Positions 13,101 through 24,900 of a DNA stretch of 64,000 bases are shown one piece after another. Made by a program: the position numbers and the translations under genes. Numbering within the stretch: position 1 is the first letter of the stretch; every line of letters begins with the position of its first letter. Where the stretch lies: assembly GCA_013400975.1 (NCBI GenBank), contig WBMZ01014052.1, forward strand, positions 94,202 to 158,201, given 5' to 3'. The DNA comes from Atrichornis clamosus. Taxonomy: Eukaryota; Chordata; Aves; Passeriformes; Menuridae. The notes under the pieces were generated by a model. The model saw only the letters and a list, made by a program, of their open reading frames with translations, was not told the DNA's origin and did not search any database.

Positions 13101-14629
13101 TTTACCTGAATGAATAATGGAACCTATACCTTATATTATTAAAAATGAATGACTTTTTAAAAGATTAATGTATTTTTAACTGGCTTTGCTTCTAATTTCC
13201 TTCTGCAATAAACTCTTCAAAAGCAGTGAAATTTATTTTCTCTATTTTAGTTTTATTTCTAGGCAATTTCACATTTTTTGGGTTCTCCCATTAACACTAG
13301 GATGGCCAGGATATTCAATCACATCTAAGGATTTTTAAGTCCTTGATTAGATATCCCTTACTGGGTACAAAAGTGATGAAAGTAGAAGCTCTGAAAAATG
13401 GGCTTCTTAAAATTTTCTGTCTGGGGAGCTCTGCTAACAAGGCAATCTCAAATCTGCTGTACAGCCAGGCTTTTCAAAGCCTCTGCAATGATAAAAGTAC
13501 ATTTCTATCAGATTAAAAAAAATTCCTTAGCACTGAGCCTCAATGGGAGCCAAGATCCATCTTTAGGAATCTCTTAAAAATTTTACCTTGTTTCCTGACT
13601 TTTGCAGACGTTGGTCACCTTGGGTCATTAGTGCTTTGTGAAGGCTGCTTTTACTTTTGGCAGTGTTTCAAGGGGGTTTCTGTTACACTGGAACTTTTGG
13701 TTCAGCCACATCTATTTTTAGCAAGTCATCACATGAATCACATCTTTCAGAAACCAGATGTCAAGGGACTTCTTGTTAGATTTTATGAGCAGGAGATCCC
13801 TTACAGTTCTGCGTTCTTAAAAGAGCTATTCCTCTGGGAATTCCTCTGAAGAATTAAAAATAGAAAGGTGGCTGATTGGGAAGATAAGTGCGAATTTATG
13901 CTAAGGAGTTATTTATAACAAGATGGCCAAAATGATATGGTAAAACTGTAGAGAACTTGCTGTATAATGTCACAATGAAATCTTAAGGAAAAACTCCAGT
14001 GTTTGAATGTCAGGGGCTGAAGTAAATGCCTGAAAAATGAGAGAATACCAACATACAGATGTACACAAAATTTGTATGCTACCAAGCTGTCAGTTCCTAC
14101 CAATATTACATTCTCTTTAAACTGAGGCTTTTCCATTATAGGGTTGTCAGAAAAAATGATGATGAGATAACCTTATTTTTATTCCATCCATGAAATAATT
14201 GATTTGGGGAAGAGTTTTAATGTTACACTGCAGAATGGATACCTTTTTATTTAGAAAGGTGTCTGTCATTCAGCTGGCTGAATATGAGTAGAAGATATGT
14301 GCCAGTGTAACCGCATTTTTATGATCACAGTTATAATCTTAATTTACAGCAAAGGCCAAAACATCGCTGATAGCAGGAGAAAGGATTTCAGTGAATGACT
14401 GATTATTTTGCACGGTGGATGTAGCACAGTACATGGTCTGAAGACCGTACTCGGCCTGAACTGTCTGTAAATACACAGCTTCCTTTGGGGCTCTCAGAGA
14501 TCAAACCCTGCTCTCCATTGACTTGAAAGCCAAGGACAGTGTTGTGGCTGAGCACAGCCATCACTGATGGCAGCACCTACCACAAGGTCTGCTGCTGGGG
14601 CTGCCTTTCTTACCCCCAGTCAGATTTCA

Positions 14630-14855
14630 GAACCGTCATTAGCCAGAAATTCTTTATTGTAAAGGTGGTGAAGCACCGGATTGCCCAGAGAAGCTGTGGC
14701 TGCCCCATGCCTGGAATGTTCAAGGCCAGGTTGGATGGGGCTTGGAGCAGGCTGGTGTCCCCTGGAGCAGTGTAAGGTGTTCCTGCCCATGGCAAGGGGT
14801 TGGAATGAGATGATCCTTAAGGTCCCTTCCAAACCAAACTGCTCTGTGACTCCAT
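14630..14855 (+). mobile_element. CR1 LINE 3' fragment
   Basis: The 3' part of CR1 in plus orientation is visible in 'aaggtggtgaagcaccggat', 'gcctggaatgttcaaggcca', 'ttggatggggcttggagcag', 'gttcctgcccatggcaaggg' and 'cttaaggtcccttccaaacc'. It ends in a decayed tail (CTGTGACTCCAT). Frames of 60-80 codons on both strands here are readings of the element. Confidence 0.92.
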
Positions 14856-15406
14856 TATATGCCTCAGGAGAAAGGGGATAAGAAAGCAGAGAAAGTAAAA
14901 TGAAATAATCATCTCACCCATGAAGACAGGACCTATTTTACATCTCTATCCACCACAAGCCTGTGACATTATCCAGAGAGAGTGGGGTCTATGTGGGAAA
15001 GTGTGGCTTGACTATTTTGGGGTGTTTGAACCTCTGTGTAGGAAGGACAGGTAAGAAGGCTGTAGAAGACACGAGGAAAATGGAGATACAAAAATAACAA
15101 GACTACAGCCAGAGTGGGAACATAGCTCTGAAAATGCCTGTGGGAGACTTCTTAGATTGAATCAGTGGAAAAGAGGGGACTTTCTCTGAGCAGAGAAGCT
15201 GCTTCCTCCTGCCTGGAGGCTGTGTCTTTCACACCCCTCGTAGGTGAAAGAGGAGGATGCTGAAGAAATAGCTGAATTCTTTATTGATTTCTCCTGCCAA
15301 CAGAAATGACTGCAACCTCCAAAATATGGATTATTGCCAGGAAGGGGAAGAATAAAAAAATTAAGCTCTAAAAATAGATTTATTCCTCTCTCAATTTCTA
15401 TTAAGC

Positions 15407-15535
15407 TTTTTCTTTTTTTTTTTTTTTTTTTTTTTATTTTTTTTATTTATTTTAAATTTAGGTGGGGGTGTATTTTTTTCTTTCTTTTTTTTTTTTTTTT
15501 TCCCCCTCCAATTTACATTATTTACNTTTTTTTTT
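15407..15535. repeat. Long T-rich low-complexity tract containing an N
   Basis: About 130 bases dominated by T, in runs broken by a G-rich patch (AGGTGGGGGTG) and TCCCCCTCC. One undetermined base lies at 15526 directly before another T run. Both strands give 65-97-codon low-complexity frames here that are not genes. Base accuracy is doubtful. Confidence 0.9.
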
Positions 15536-17882
15536 TGACTGATGTTAGACATTATAAATGTAGGAGGGGAGTGAATTTTCCCTTGCATTCTGCTGTTGCA
15601 GATTTACTAATACTCCAAGGGAGGTAGACTCCTTCAGAGATGATTTCTTTTAAGATGTATTCTGAGAAAATGATTAGAATTTTGAACTTCCAGCCATTTG
15701 TTAAGAGATATTTGCAAACACCTTTAAAAGAAAATGCTGCATAACTCTGAAGTTATTCTGAAAAGGCTGGAGCCTGGAGAGGTTTTCTAGAATAGAGTTC
15801 TATATTGACACAGGTGCACAGTTTATTGAGCAGTCCTAAAAAACAGATGTTTAGCAGTACTTTTCAAGGCTTTTTTTCCCAAGCTGCTTCTGCTTATCTC
15901 TACTGACTCCATTACCTTAAAAAAAAAGTAAAATTATTCCTTAAGTATTGTGACTTTCAGCTGACATAAGAAAGTGTTTTCTTCCCATGATGCTTTGGCC
16001 AAAAACTAAAGAAATCAGGTAAAATTTGAGCTGGTCCACACACACTCAAGGGATTATATTTTGTGAACTGCTTAGAAGAGACTGTGATCTGCACAGCACA
16101 ATAGAACAGAGACAGAGAGATATGAGCCATATGTTCCTTTTCTGAAGGTAGAAGAATTACTGGCCTTATGTATATAATCAGTCATAAGTCATAAGCTTCA
16201 AATTTACAGTCACAGAGACTCATTCACCACATTTGACATTATTTCCTCAGCAAAAAAGGAAGTAGATACAAGATTTCAAGTCTATCCGAAAATCTGGTGA
16301 AACAGGTTCCAGCATCACATGAGCTGAAAAGTTGGCACTTTAACAAACATTTAGTTTTCTAACAAGAAGACAGGAAGAGCAACAGCATGACTATGCTATG
16401 GCAGCTTCTTTGCATCACTAAATTTCATTTGTAGCTTTGCAGCTTTTTTCCTTAACCAAGAACAAAGCAAATCCCATTTGCAAATGGTCTTTATTCCTGC
16501 CTTAGAAGGAATTAAACGCCCATCTACTTACAGTTCAATAACCTCATCAAATCCTGTATGAACAAAACAAACAAAACTCATGAGCACATGCTTCTCTCCT
16601 ACAGACACCAGTGGGATGAGAGCATGTGCTTGGAAGATATGTGTGAAAGTGGGAATATTTGTGCTTGTAGAGCTATGCCAGGTTATAGATACCTGTGTTA
16701 GTTGTAGAGGATCTGAGGAAAGGTACTAGTTTCATTTTGAAAATGGTTGTGCTGGTGTATGTTACTCACGGGACAGCCTTGTTTCAACACAGGAGGGATG
16801 ATCTCCGACACAGGGCTGTGCTGACACAGCTCTGCATCTGTGCTTGCAAACTGCCCTGTCTGCTCACCACCACAGCACTGCTCAGCATGGAAAGCCTCTC
16901 TGCAAGGCTAAAGGCTTGCACAGATTTTGCATTCAGTAAGTAAATTCTCTTGCATGCTGTAGGATGAGTCTAAGCAAACTATGCTTGCATTAATCAGCAA
17001 TGATTCTTTTACTTTATGCCCTGATTTTGCTATTTCCAGCTTTTCCAAACTTGCATCAAAAGTCAAGTGATTGCAGCCAGAGTGACAAGCAGCAAACCTA
17101 CAGCCATGCAGCAAAGAGGATGTTTTGGGACCTTGGTGCCCTGTGTTGAAGAGAGTTACTCCAGGGAATTGTCAGTGCTGGAAAGCCCCTGAGAGCATCT
17201 GCAGTAGCCTTTACCTTCACAAAGTGGTGGGGGAAAGCTGCTGTAAGCTGTGATACAGCATTGATTGCAAGCAGCAACGACTGCATGGTGAGACTGAGCT
17301 CTTCTCCTTGCTCCTTAGGCTCAAGGGAACCTTGAAAATCTCAGGGGAAGACTTTCCACTCTGCATCAGTGATTACGCTTTTAAAATGTCATGGATTTGG
17401 AAATGGAGGAGCAAATATGAGAAGAATATGTCACCTTGGCTTCCTCCTTCCAGCCTCTGAGTACTTGCTTATGAGGTTCTCCCAAATCACACAGAGCAAG
17501 AACATCTAAAGGATGAAAGTAAAGGGATTGTGCCCTGGATCTTGAACTCAGTATTTCTGTGTTCCTTTGGAATCAGCTGGATGTTGAATGAAGAGTAGAA
17601 GAGATAGCAATGGTTCTGAATGAAAATATCCAGTACCAGCACAATATCACACAGTGGATAACTTTCAGAATAGAGATGAAGTCCTTGTCTATCATAGAGC
17701 AAGAAGCATTATGGGATTCCAATTTAATGTGATAAAATGTCATCACAAACATGAAATTTTAGAGCCATCACTCAATAATTATAATTAGCCCATGGCAAAC
17801 TGCTCTGAATACTAAAGCAACTATAAAAGGTGAAAATTGTCTTAATTAGCAAAGATGCAGAAAATGTGTGAGACTGACTCAC

Positions 17883-17996
17883 GTCAGGAAAGGCTCCAAT
17901 TAACCTGGCCCAGATTGAGATAATTAAGAGGGCAGCTCCAATTGTGTAAAGGATGAAAAAACTTCTAGTGCGGTATGAGGTCTTGTATTTTTCCAT
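17883..17996 (-). CDS. Candidate first coding exon of an unrecognised membrane protein
   Basis: Not recognised as any family. On the minus strand an ATG with a fair Kozak context (GGGATGG) opens 38 codons: a short basic cytosolic-looking start (MEKYKTSYRTR), then one hydrophobic stretch (about residues 13-34, FFILYTIGAALLIISIWARL), then GAFPD. Immediately after the complete GAC codon comes GTGAGT, a consensus 5' splice donor (17882-17877), giving a phase 0 exon. The layout is that of a type II membrane protein or signal-anchor first exon. Against it: the frame is short, stays open past the donor to 17772, and no second exon or promoter was identified. It lies about 15 kb downstream of PTCHD4 on the same strand and is not part of that gene's known coding sequence. 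It may be chance. Confidence 0.25.
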
Positions 17997-20368
17997 CCCT
18001 GGGCCTATTCTTCAGTGCTACCTTCAGGCACATCATCTGTTGACATAAAATTGTTTCCTGAGCCGACTGCTGAAAACCAGACCTAAATCCAGCAAGCCCT
18101 GAGGATACTCTGCAAACCCTTTTGGATATTAACTCTTTCAGTGAGTATGACCTGTACAGTAAACTTTCTGTCTGGATGCTACACAAACCTGTTCAGGCTC
18201 TTGTTCAGTACTATTGCAGGGAAGTCTAGACCAGAAGAACTGATAAAATTACTACCCCAGACTAACAAAAAGCAAGAAACCATTTAGTTCTATACAGTGG
18301 AATCCTGTGGACACAACACCTCACAGTGGGTCTCTGATAAATGCATTGTATTTGAAAAACTGTTCAGCCTGGACTGATCCTACACTTAACAACTTCTGTG
18401 GCTGCTTCTCTTTGAAAAGTGAATGGTCTTTAAACTGTCAGTGGTGGTTAAACTGTCAATTGTCAAGGGAAGATGGTGCCAGCTCCTTCAGATCCAGACC
18501 ACAGGAATTCTGTTCTGCCCTGCCAATCACTGCACAAGCCCAGGATGCTGCCGTGGGGGTGGGAGCCACAGGTTCATTCAGTTTTAACAGCAATAGCAAA
18601 GTTACTACTGATAATGAGGGCAACAGGGATTTCTGTACAAGACAATCACTCAGGCACTTACTCAACTGCTCATAAATATTTTGTTTGTATCCCATGCTCT
18701 AAAACTCGAGATGCCTGTATGAGCTGCAGCTGGAAATGTATGCTAGAAAAAGCACTAAGTAAAGGAGACATAGAGAAAAAGTCACCAGCACAACTGCAGT
18801 ATTCATTCCCAAGTGAAATGTAAATTGAAGCTAGAAATCCAAAAGTGGTCATGAATGAAACAGCAGAGAAAAAATATGCTCAACCTTTTACCATCTCTGA
18901 TGATTCTACAGGCACCCACAATCAGCCAAGACCCAGGTCAGTCCTTGGCTGGTGATGGGTTCTTACAGCACCAGTAATACTCCATTTGTTGTAAGAAGCT
19001 GTGCCAAACCCTTGAGCTGAGGACCATACACATATTTTTATTGCACAATGCCATGAGCTCATAGAAACTTCAATGCCAACAACTACTGCATCCTTTGTGT
19101 GCTGCCAGGAAGGTGCGTCCTGCCTTTCACACCGTACATGGATTTCTGAGGTGCGTGGGAGAGAACCAGCAACTCAGGACAGCTCTAAGATCTACCAATC
19201 AAAACACCACCAAAATCCGTAGGGATCCAGTACTGAGAGTACAAGGGAGCTATTTGCATAATGACAGCAATGAACACGGACAATTTTTGGAAGAACTAAA
19301 ACTGAAATGTCAATCTGTATCTAAAAAATTACTTAATTGAAACTCTCATGAATTGTAACTGTTTAACTTCAGTAGGTCCAAAATTATGTATTTATGAGGT
19401 TTTTTCATATTTAAATCCATGCTACTGTTTATTTCACACATTAAATTTATCTGCCTTTGCTTTTAATATTTTTAAAAACTACAAATAAAATTAACTGGAA
19501 CTATTATTATTATTTTTAGACAAGAGCTGGCTAAAATTCTGGAATGAGAACTGCTGTTTTCAGTGTGAATTGAGCAAAGACCAGAAAAAAAATTCTACAG
19601 AAGTCTAGAACACAGGTTGAAACAACTGTCTTTATCACTGGAGGGCAGCATAAGTACCATTATAAGCTAAAATAGCAAAACCCCAGTACCTTCAACTAAG
19701 TGACTTTAACTGCCAGAACAGTAATTGCTGCTTTTTTATAGTGGCCTGGTACAAACAAGAGATGTTGCAGCCAGCAGGTCAGACCTGCCTCGGAAAGACA
19801 GATTTGTTGTCATTACTGTTCCTTTATTGTTAAAATTTCCAGGACCAAACCCAGGCTGGGAAGGAGAGAAACTTCCCATGGCCAGAGAGCTCCTGGAAGT
19901 GAAATTTATTTGCAAAACTCATATTAAGTTTTTTTTTCTAATTGTAATAGCAAATATATTTGCAGAAGCCCTCACCATGTTATGGCTACTACCAAACCTG
20001 AGGGATGTCCCTCTGATAGTCAGACACAGACTACCCCGGTTGTAGGAGCTCAGCAGAGTTTAGGGCCTTGCTGGTTAAAATTAGACTCTAATTGTTTTAT
20101 TTGCAACCTGCACAGAAAACTTTGTCAACTTTACTGTCCTTGACAAGGAAGAGGAGAATTTCATGCCACAGTTCTGGGCTACCTTTTCTTATTTAAAATA
20201 ACAATTTATGGAGTTTCTGAATTATTTTTTAGAATACAGTGGAAAAAGACCTTTCCTTTTCTGGGTTACCTCTGTAACTTTGTGTCAAATCTGCCTCCTC
20301 CCTCATGAAAGTGAAACTAGCACAGAATCTACCGAAGCAGAAATGGCAGGACCTAGCTCAGCCCAGGA

Positions 20369-20637
20369 GAACAATCATAGACTCATGGAGAGGTTTGGGT
20401 GGGAGAGACCTTAAAAATCACCTGGTTCCTATTCCCTGCCATGGGCAGGGACACCTTCCACTAGACCAGGGTGCTCCAAGCCCTGTCCAGTCTGGCCTTG
20501 AACAGTTCCAGAAATGGGGCAGCCACAGCTTCTCTGGGCAGCCTGTGCCAGGGCCTCACTGCTCTCACAGTAAAGAATTTCTTCCTAATATCTAATTCAA
20601 AACTATCCTCTTTCACTTTAAAGCCTTTATACAGTGT
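20369..20637 (-). mobile_element. CR1 LINE 3' fragment, minus orientation
   Basis: The complement of the CR1 3' end is clear: 'atcatagactcatggagagg', 'ccctgccatgggcagggaca', 'gccctgtccagtctggcctt', 'aatggggcagccacagcttc' and 'gtaaagaatttcttcctaat'. It is well preserved. Plus-strand frames of 68-96 codons across it are antisense CR1. Confidence 0.94.
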
Positions 20638-21689
20638 TGACTTCTGCTTTCGTGCAAAACCAGAGCCTCCGAGGCATCAGTGCCTTTCTGCTTCATTCAC
20701 CTTGGCTGGTGTCAACACCTCCCAGGTAAGGGTGTACAAGTAGCTATGATGTAACAGAGGAAAATTCTTTTTCCCCTGCAAATAAATCTGTTAGAAGATG
20801 AATGAAGATTGTTTACTTTATATCAACTTACTTACATGAAGCAAAAAGAGAAAATGGAAGAAAAAGAAAGAAACTCTTAGGGCAATGTTTGTAAATTATT
20901 TGGTTAAAGAGTTCTGATACAAAAGCCTTAAGTCAGACATGGAAATCTGAAGACAAAGTCCTGAGCAGGTAAGGAGCTGTGTCTCATGTACAACTATAGA
21001 ATTCAGGCTGGCTTACTCCAGCTGAGATACATGCAGGAACCACTCTGGTAAAACAGAATTACCTTGATTTCCATAGAAGCCTGTGCCATGGGTTGACAGG
21101 AGGGCATTTGAAATGGGACCAGCATAGATACATTGCTACAGCTGAGTGTCTATCGTGGAGTTGAAGTATTTGGTAGTCCTGAGTTTCTAGACAGAAACTT
21201 GGTAAATTGCTGTCATAGGACTGGTGATTTGCAACATCAACCATACAATTTTGATAACAAACAATATTTCAGCTGAAGTAATTTCATGACTTCTTGCAAT
21301 TCATCTGAACATCCTCAGTATTATTCTACTAGCACAAGTTTTTTGCCCTTGATATTACCCATGTTTGGCAATGGAGATGTTTAGCAGCTCAAAGACAAAA
21401 CAGAGGTACCACTTAATCATGTGAGATGATAACTGGCCTCTTCCACCAAGGGGAGTTTTCCTAGCAACACTCAGCAGAGGCAGTTTTCTAGCAATATCCT
21501 TTTTTTCAATGTCTTTTGGGGCCACTAGATAGAAAAGTCACCTGGGGAAATAGTAATTGATTTAGAAATGGAAAATAAGTGTATTTCTGGAAAGTAACCT
21601 TACAAAGATGGACAGGCCTACATCGTGGCCAGGTGTTCTCTCCAATATGATTGGCAAGGTTGTGTCTTCTGCACCACCCCCTCCTTTTC

Positions 21690-21985
21690 ACAGAGAATCA
21701 CACAGAATCACAGAGCCGCTCAGGTTGGAAGGGACCACTGGAGGACATCTAGTCCAACCTCCCTCAATCAGGATCTCTTAGAGCATGTTACTCAGGATCA
21801 TGTCCAGATGACTTCTGAGTATGTTCAGAGAAGGAGTTTCCAAATCCTCTCTGGGCAATCTGTTCCAGTCCTCAGTCACCCTCACAGTAAAGAAGTTCTT
21901 TCTCACTTTCAGGTGAAACTTCCTGTGTCCTGTTTTCTGCCCGTTTTCATTTGTCAGGAAACCAGGCACATGGGTAAAGACAGTC
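21690..21985 (-). mobile_element. CR1 LINE 3' fragment, minus orientation
   Basis: The fragment begins with two tail repeats (AATCACACAGAATCACAGAG) and 'caggttggaagggaccactg', then continues through 'ttccagtcctcagtcaccct' and 'ttcaggtgaaacttcctgtg'. The sense frame at 21778-21969 reads KVRKNFFTVRVTEDWNRLPRE, the CR1-type peptide. It is from a different CR1 subgroup than the copy at 20369. Confidence 0.93.
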
Positions 21986-24900
21986 TTAGTCTAGTGTGTT
22001 CCCTCTAGAAAGGGTATCACAGACCAGGACTTCAGGATACAGACAGACTTGAAGGCAAAACCTAAAGGTTCCCATTTGCACTGGAATGTGTGACCAATTT
22101 GATGTGTCCATAGACGCTCACTGTTCACTCCAGGGTCTGAGAGACGCTCATGCTGGTACCTGCACTATCAAGAGCAAGAGAAGGGGTAGCACAGGGACAG
22201 GGGCAGATCTCCAAACCATGGGGCAGCACTGGGTGCAATGTGGTCAGGTCCCCTTGGTTTTCCCAGAGATGGTCAAGAAAACCTTGGAAAACCATGTCCC
22301 ATGCCGTTGCAAAATTCCAACTGTAGCACCGTGGGAAGAGGAGCTGAGAGCTGCTGGGGTTGTGAGTAGAGGGGAGAAGGCTGAATGAGAAAGCAGAGAA
22401 AACTTGGTGAGAAAGGATCCGTTGGCATGAGTGTTTGGCAAAGAACAGAACTGGATTATGTTCTGTGGAGACCATTATGTCGCCAGATCTGTCTGGGAAA
22501 TCGAAACATTTGGTTGCATTTAGCACAGCTTCAGGGCACCTGTAAATTGCCTATCTGCAGATAGTCTGTGAGGGACCATATGCCAGCTCAGGGTTGCCAA
22601 TTCCCTGCCTCTGACCCACTCTTCCCAAGTCCTGAAATGCCCTGTACCTCTTGTGAGGATGGAGGTGCCAGTTCCTGCTGCTGTTCAAGGTCGTAACTCC
22701 ACATTTGCTCTTAAAAGAAACCTGTTCATATCCTCTAAATCAAAATGTAAGGCAAAAGGCACCTGACAAAATGGTCCTGTAATACAGATTAATACTGGAG
22801 ATCTTTCTATTGAAGGAAGGGAAAATTCTAGTATTTATGAGTAACATTTTATTAAAGATTTCAGTCTTTAAAAGACATAAGTATTTGGTATAGAATTTCA
22901 AGCTCAGTAAAAGGCTGTTATACAAATATGGTCATGGTAGAATCTTGAAAAATGTTAACAATTTTCAGCAACAAGGGAGCTTTACAAGGGAGGAAAATCA
23001 ATATTGACTTATGTTGTTTATTCGTAGCATAGTAAAGTTGCCTACACTTAAGAAATCCCAGTAATTAAACATCTAATCTAAATTACCACCAAAAAAAATG
23101 TTAAACATATTCTGCAACTTAAAGGGAAGTAGAAAAGCTGACCATTATGGGATAAAAAAAGGAAAAAGAACAAGCATTGCATTTAAGTAAGGGGCAAATG
23201 GAAATAAATAATGGAAAAAAATGACCTGTATCTTCCCTGCAGAACTTAATTCAGTCCTTTTTGTGGTGGCTCTCGGCTCCTCACAGCTGCATTGTTTGTA
23301 CTGCTCCAGTCACTGAGCTGCCCTCCTGGAGCTCTAATGACCCATCTTAACCTCTCCCCAGAAAAAGGGAACAGCCAAACTGGTTACTGTCCATCACCCC
23401 AGAGTTATTTCTCAGCGTTTTCGTTGCAGTTACAATGAGCAGAGATGCCCCAGAGGGATTAGGCTGACCCTATTTGATACACGTGCCCTCAAGGATATGA
23501 ACTGCTTATCCCAGACTATTCAGCAGCTCTGGCTGCTGCTGCCAGGCTCCTGCAAGCTCCCTCATCCTGAAGTATCCATCTGAGCTCGATGGACTCCAGT
23601 GCATGTTTCTCTCCACTGACTATGACCTGGGAGGGGACACCTTTAATATCTGATTTTCACATGTCCCTTTCCATCTGGTCATGTGCTTCCATAAAGTATT
23701 GGCTACAGACATCCCAGGGAAATGTTGCTTCATAAAAAGTCACTGTTTGTCATTAAAGCCTTAAACGCTTATGATACCTGTGCATCTGTTGAGTTTATGT
23801 TTTCAGGCAAAGTCTTTTAAAAAGCATTTTTTTGGAACAAATAGAGATCAGTTACACTGAACCTTTTTAAGGGTGGTGAGGAAAAGCCTGGCTTAAGAAC
23901 TTCTGTTTCCTTTTCAGATTAGAATATCAGTTTATCCCAGTTCTTAGTCTTACAAAGACTTATGTGCCTATCTTTATATGCATCCTGATGGCACCACTGA
24001 AGCCAATGGGATTATTCGCAAGGTTTATAGCTTGGCAGTTGCATCTGTTTTTGCACAAGTAGGGACTTGACTTCTCTTCCTGGTGAACATGTGTTTCTTA
24101 CCAGATGCAGCCCTGGCACAAGTGATTCTCCACTTCTGCCCCATTTATGTCACCATTCACATTTAATTTAATTAAAAAGCAACAGATAATGGCCTGACAA
24201 ACTTTACACTAAGTACAAAGTCAGCTTTTTTTTTTGGTGGGGGGTGTTAGTATTTTTTTAATTTACAAAACTGAATTTAACTTCATCAGGCAATTTCTCT
24301 CTTATTCATAATAGAGACATATCTGGCACTTCTCTAGAATGTCACATGAAAGAAATAATGAATTACATTAAATGAAAAGTTTCATTTTTTCTTTTAGAAA
24401 TGAGCTTTAACATCATAAAATACTGTATTCTCATTCTGAGTCAAATATCTTGCTATTTTTTTTCCAGGAAAAATGCTCAGCAAGGCTTTGTTCTTGCCTG
24501 AGTATTGTATGACTGTAACAAATCACTAAAATGTCCCTGAGATGTCTTACATCAAGGAAATTGAAACCCTGAAAAATATATGTGCTTGGCACAGTTTTTC
24601 TACATATTGTGAAATTGCTACCATAATTGTAGGATTTAGTATGTTATGGGAAAAAGGCCTTTTCTTTTAAGGCTCTTTTTCTACAAAGCTCCTGTTTAAA
24701 TTGAAGCAAAGAGACAAGTGCATCCTTATTTAGCTCAGTATTTAAACACATGTTTAAATTTAAAGATGTCCCGATCCATGGGACTTTAGAATTTGATTAC
24801 ACTAAATCATTTTCTTGAGTACTTTGCCAGATGAAGATCTTCAGAAGTAAAGTACCACTATGAACATAGGCTGAGGCTGCATCGCTCTCTAAAGTTATAA

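Larger units (their letters stand above)
3036..14629. other. Long gene-free intergenic stretch
   Basis: I see no recognisable gene in these 11.6 kb. Frames of up to about 123 codons occur on both strands, without recognisable domains. Items inside it are listed separately: poly-T tracts, an AT/AC repeat, a full cAMP-response-type palindrome and a mild CpG cluster near 7.0-7.26 kb. I looked for opsin-5-like sequence, since OPN5 neighbours PTCHD4 in mammals, and recognised none among the frames of 60 codons or more. Confidence 0.6.
14856..20368. other. Gene-poor stretch with one exon candidate
   Basis: Apart from the T-rich tract with an N at 15526 and the minus-strand exon candidate at 17883-17996, I recognise nothing in these 5.5 kb. 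Overlapping frames of 116-122 codons on the plus strand at 18307-18823 show no domain, and their reading frames conflict. Confidence 0.55.

Noticed and set aside
18307..18823. Two overlapping plus-strand frames (122 and 116 codons)
   Set aside because: They overlap in different frames with no recognisable product, as expected for a stretch with few stops rather than a gene.
21778..21810. p53 response element (two CATG half-sites) for PTCHD4 regulation
   Set aside because: Both half-sites have mismatches to RRRCWWGYYY and they lie inside a CR1 fragment far downstream of the gene.
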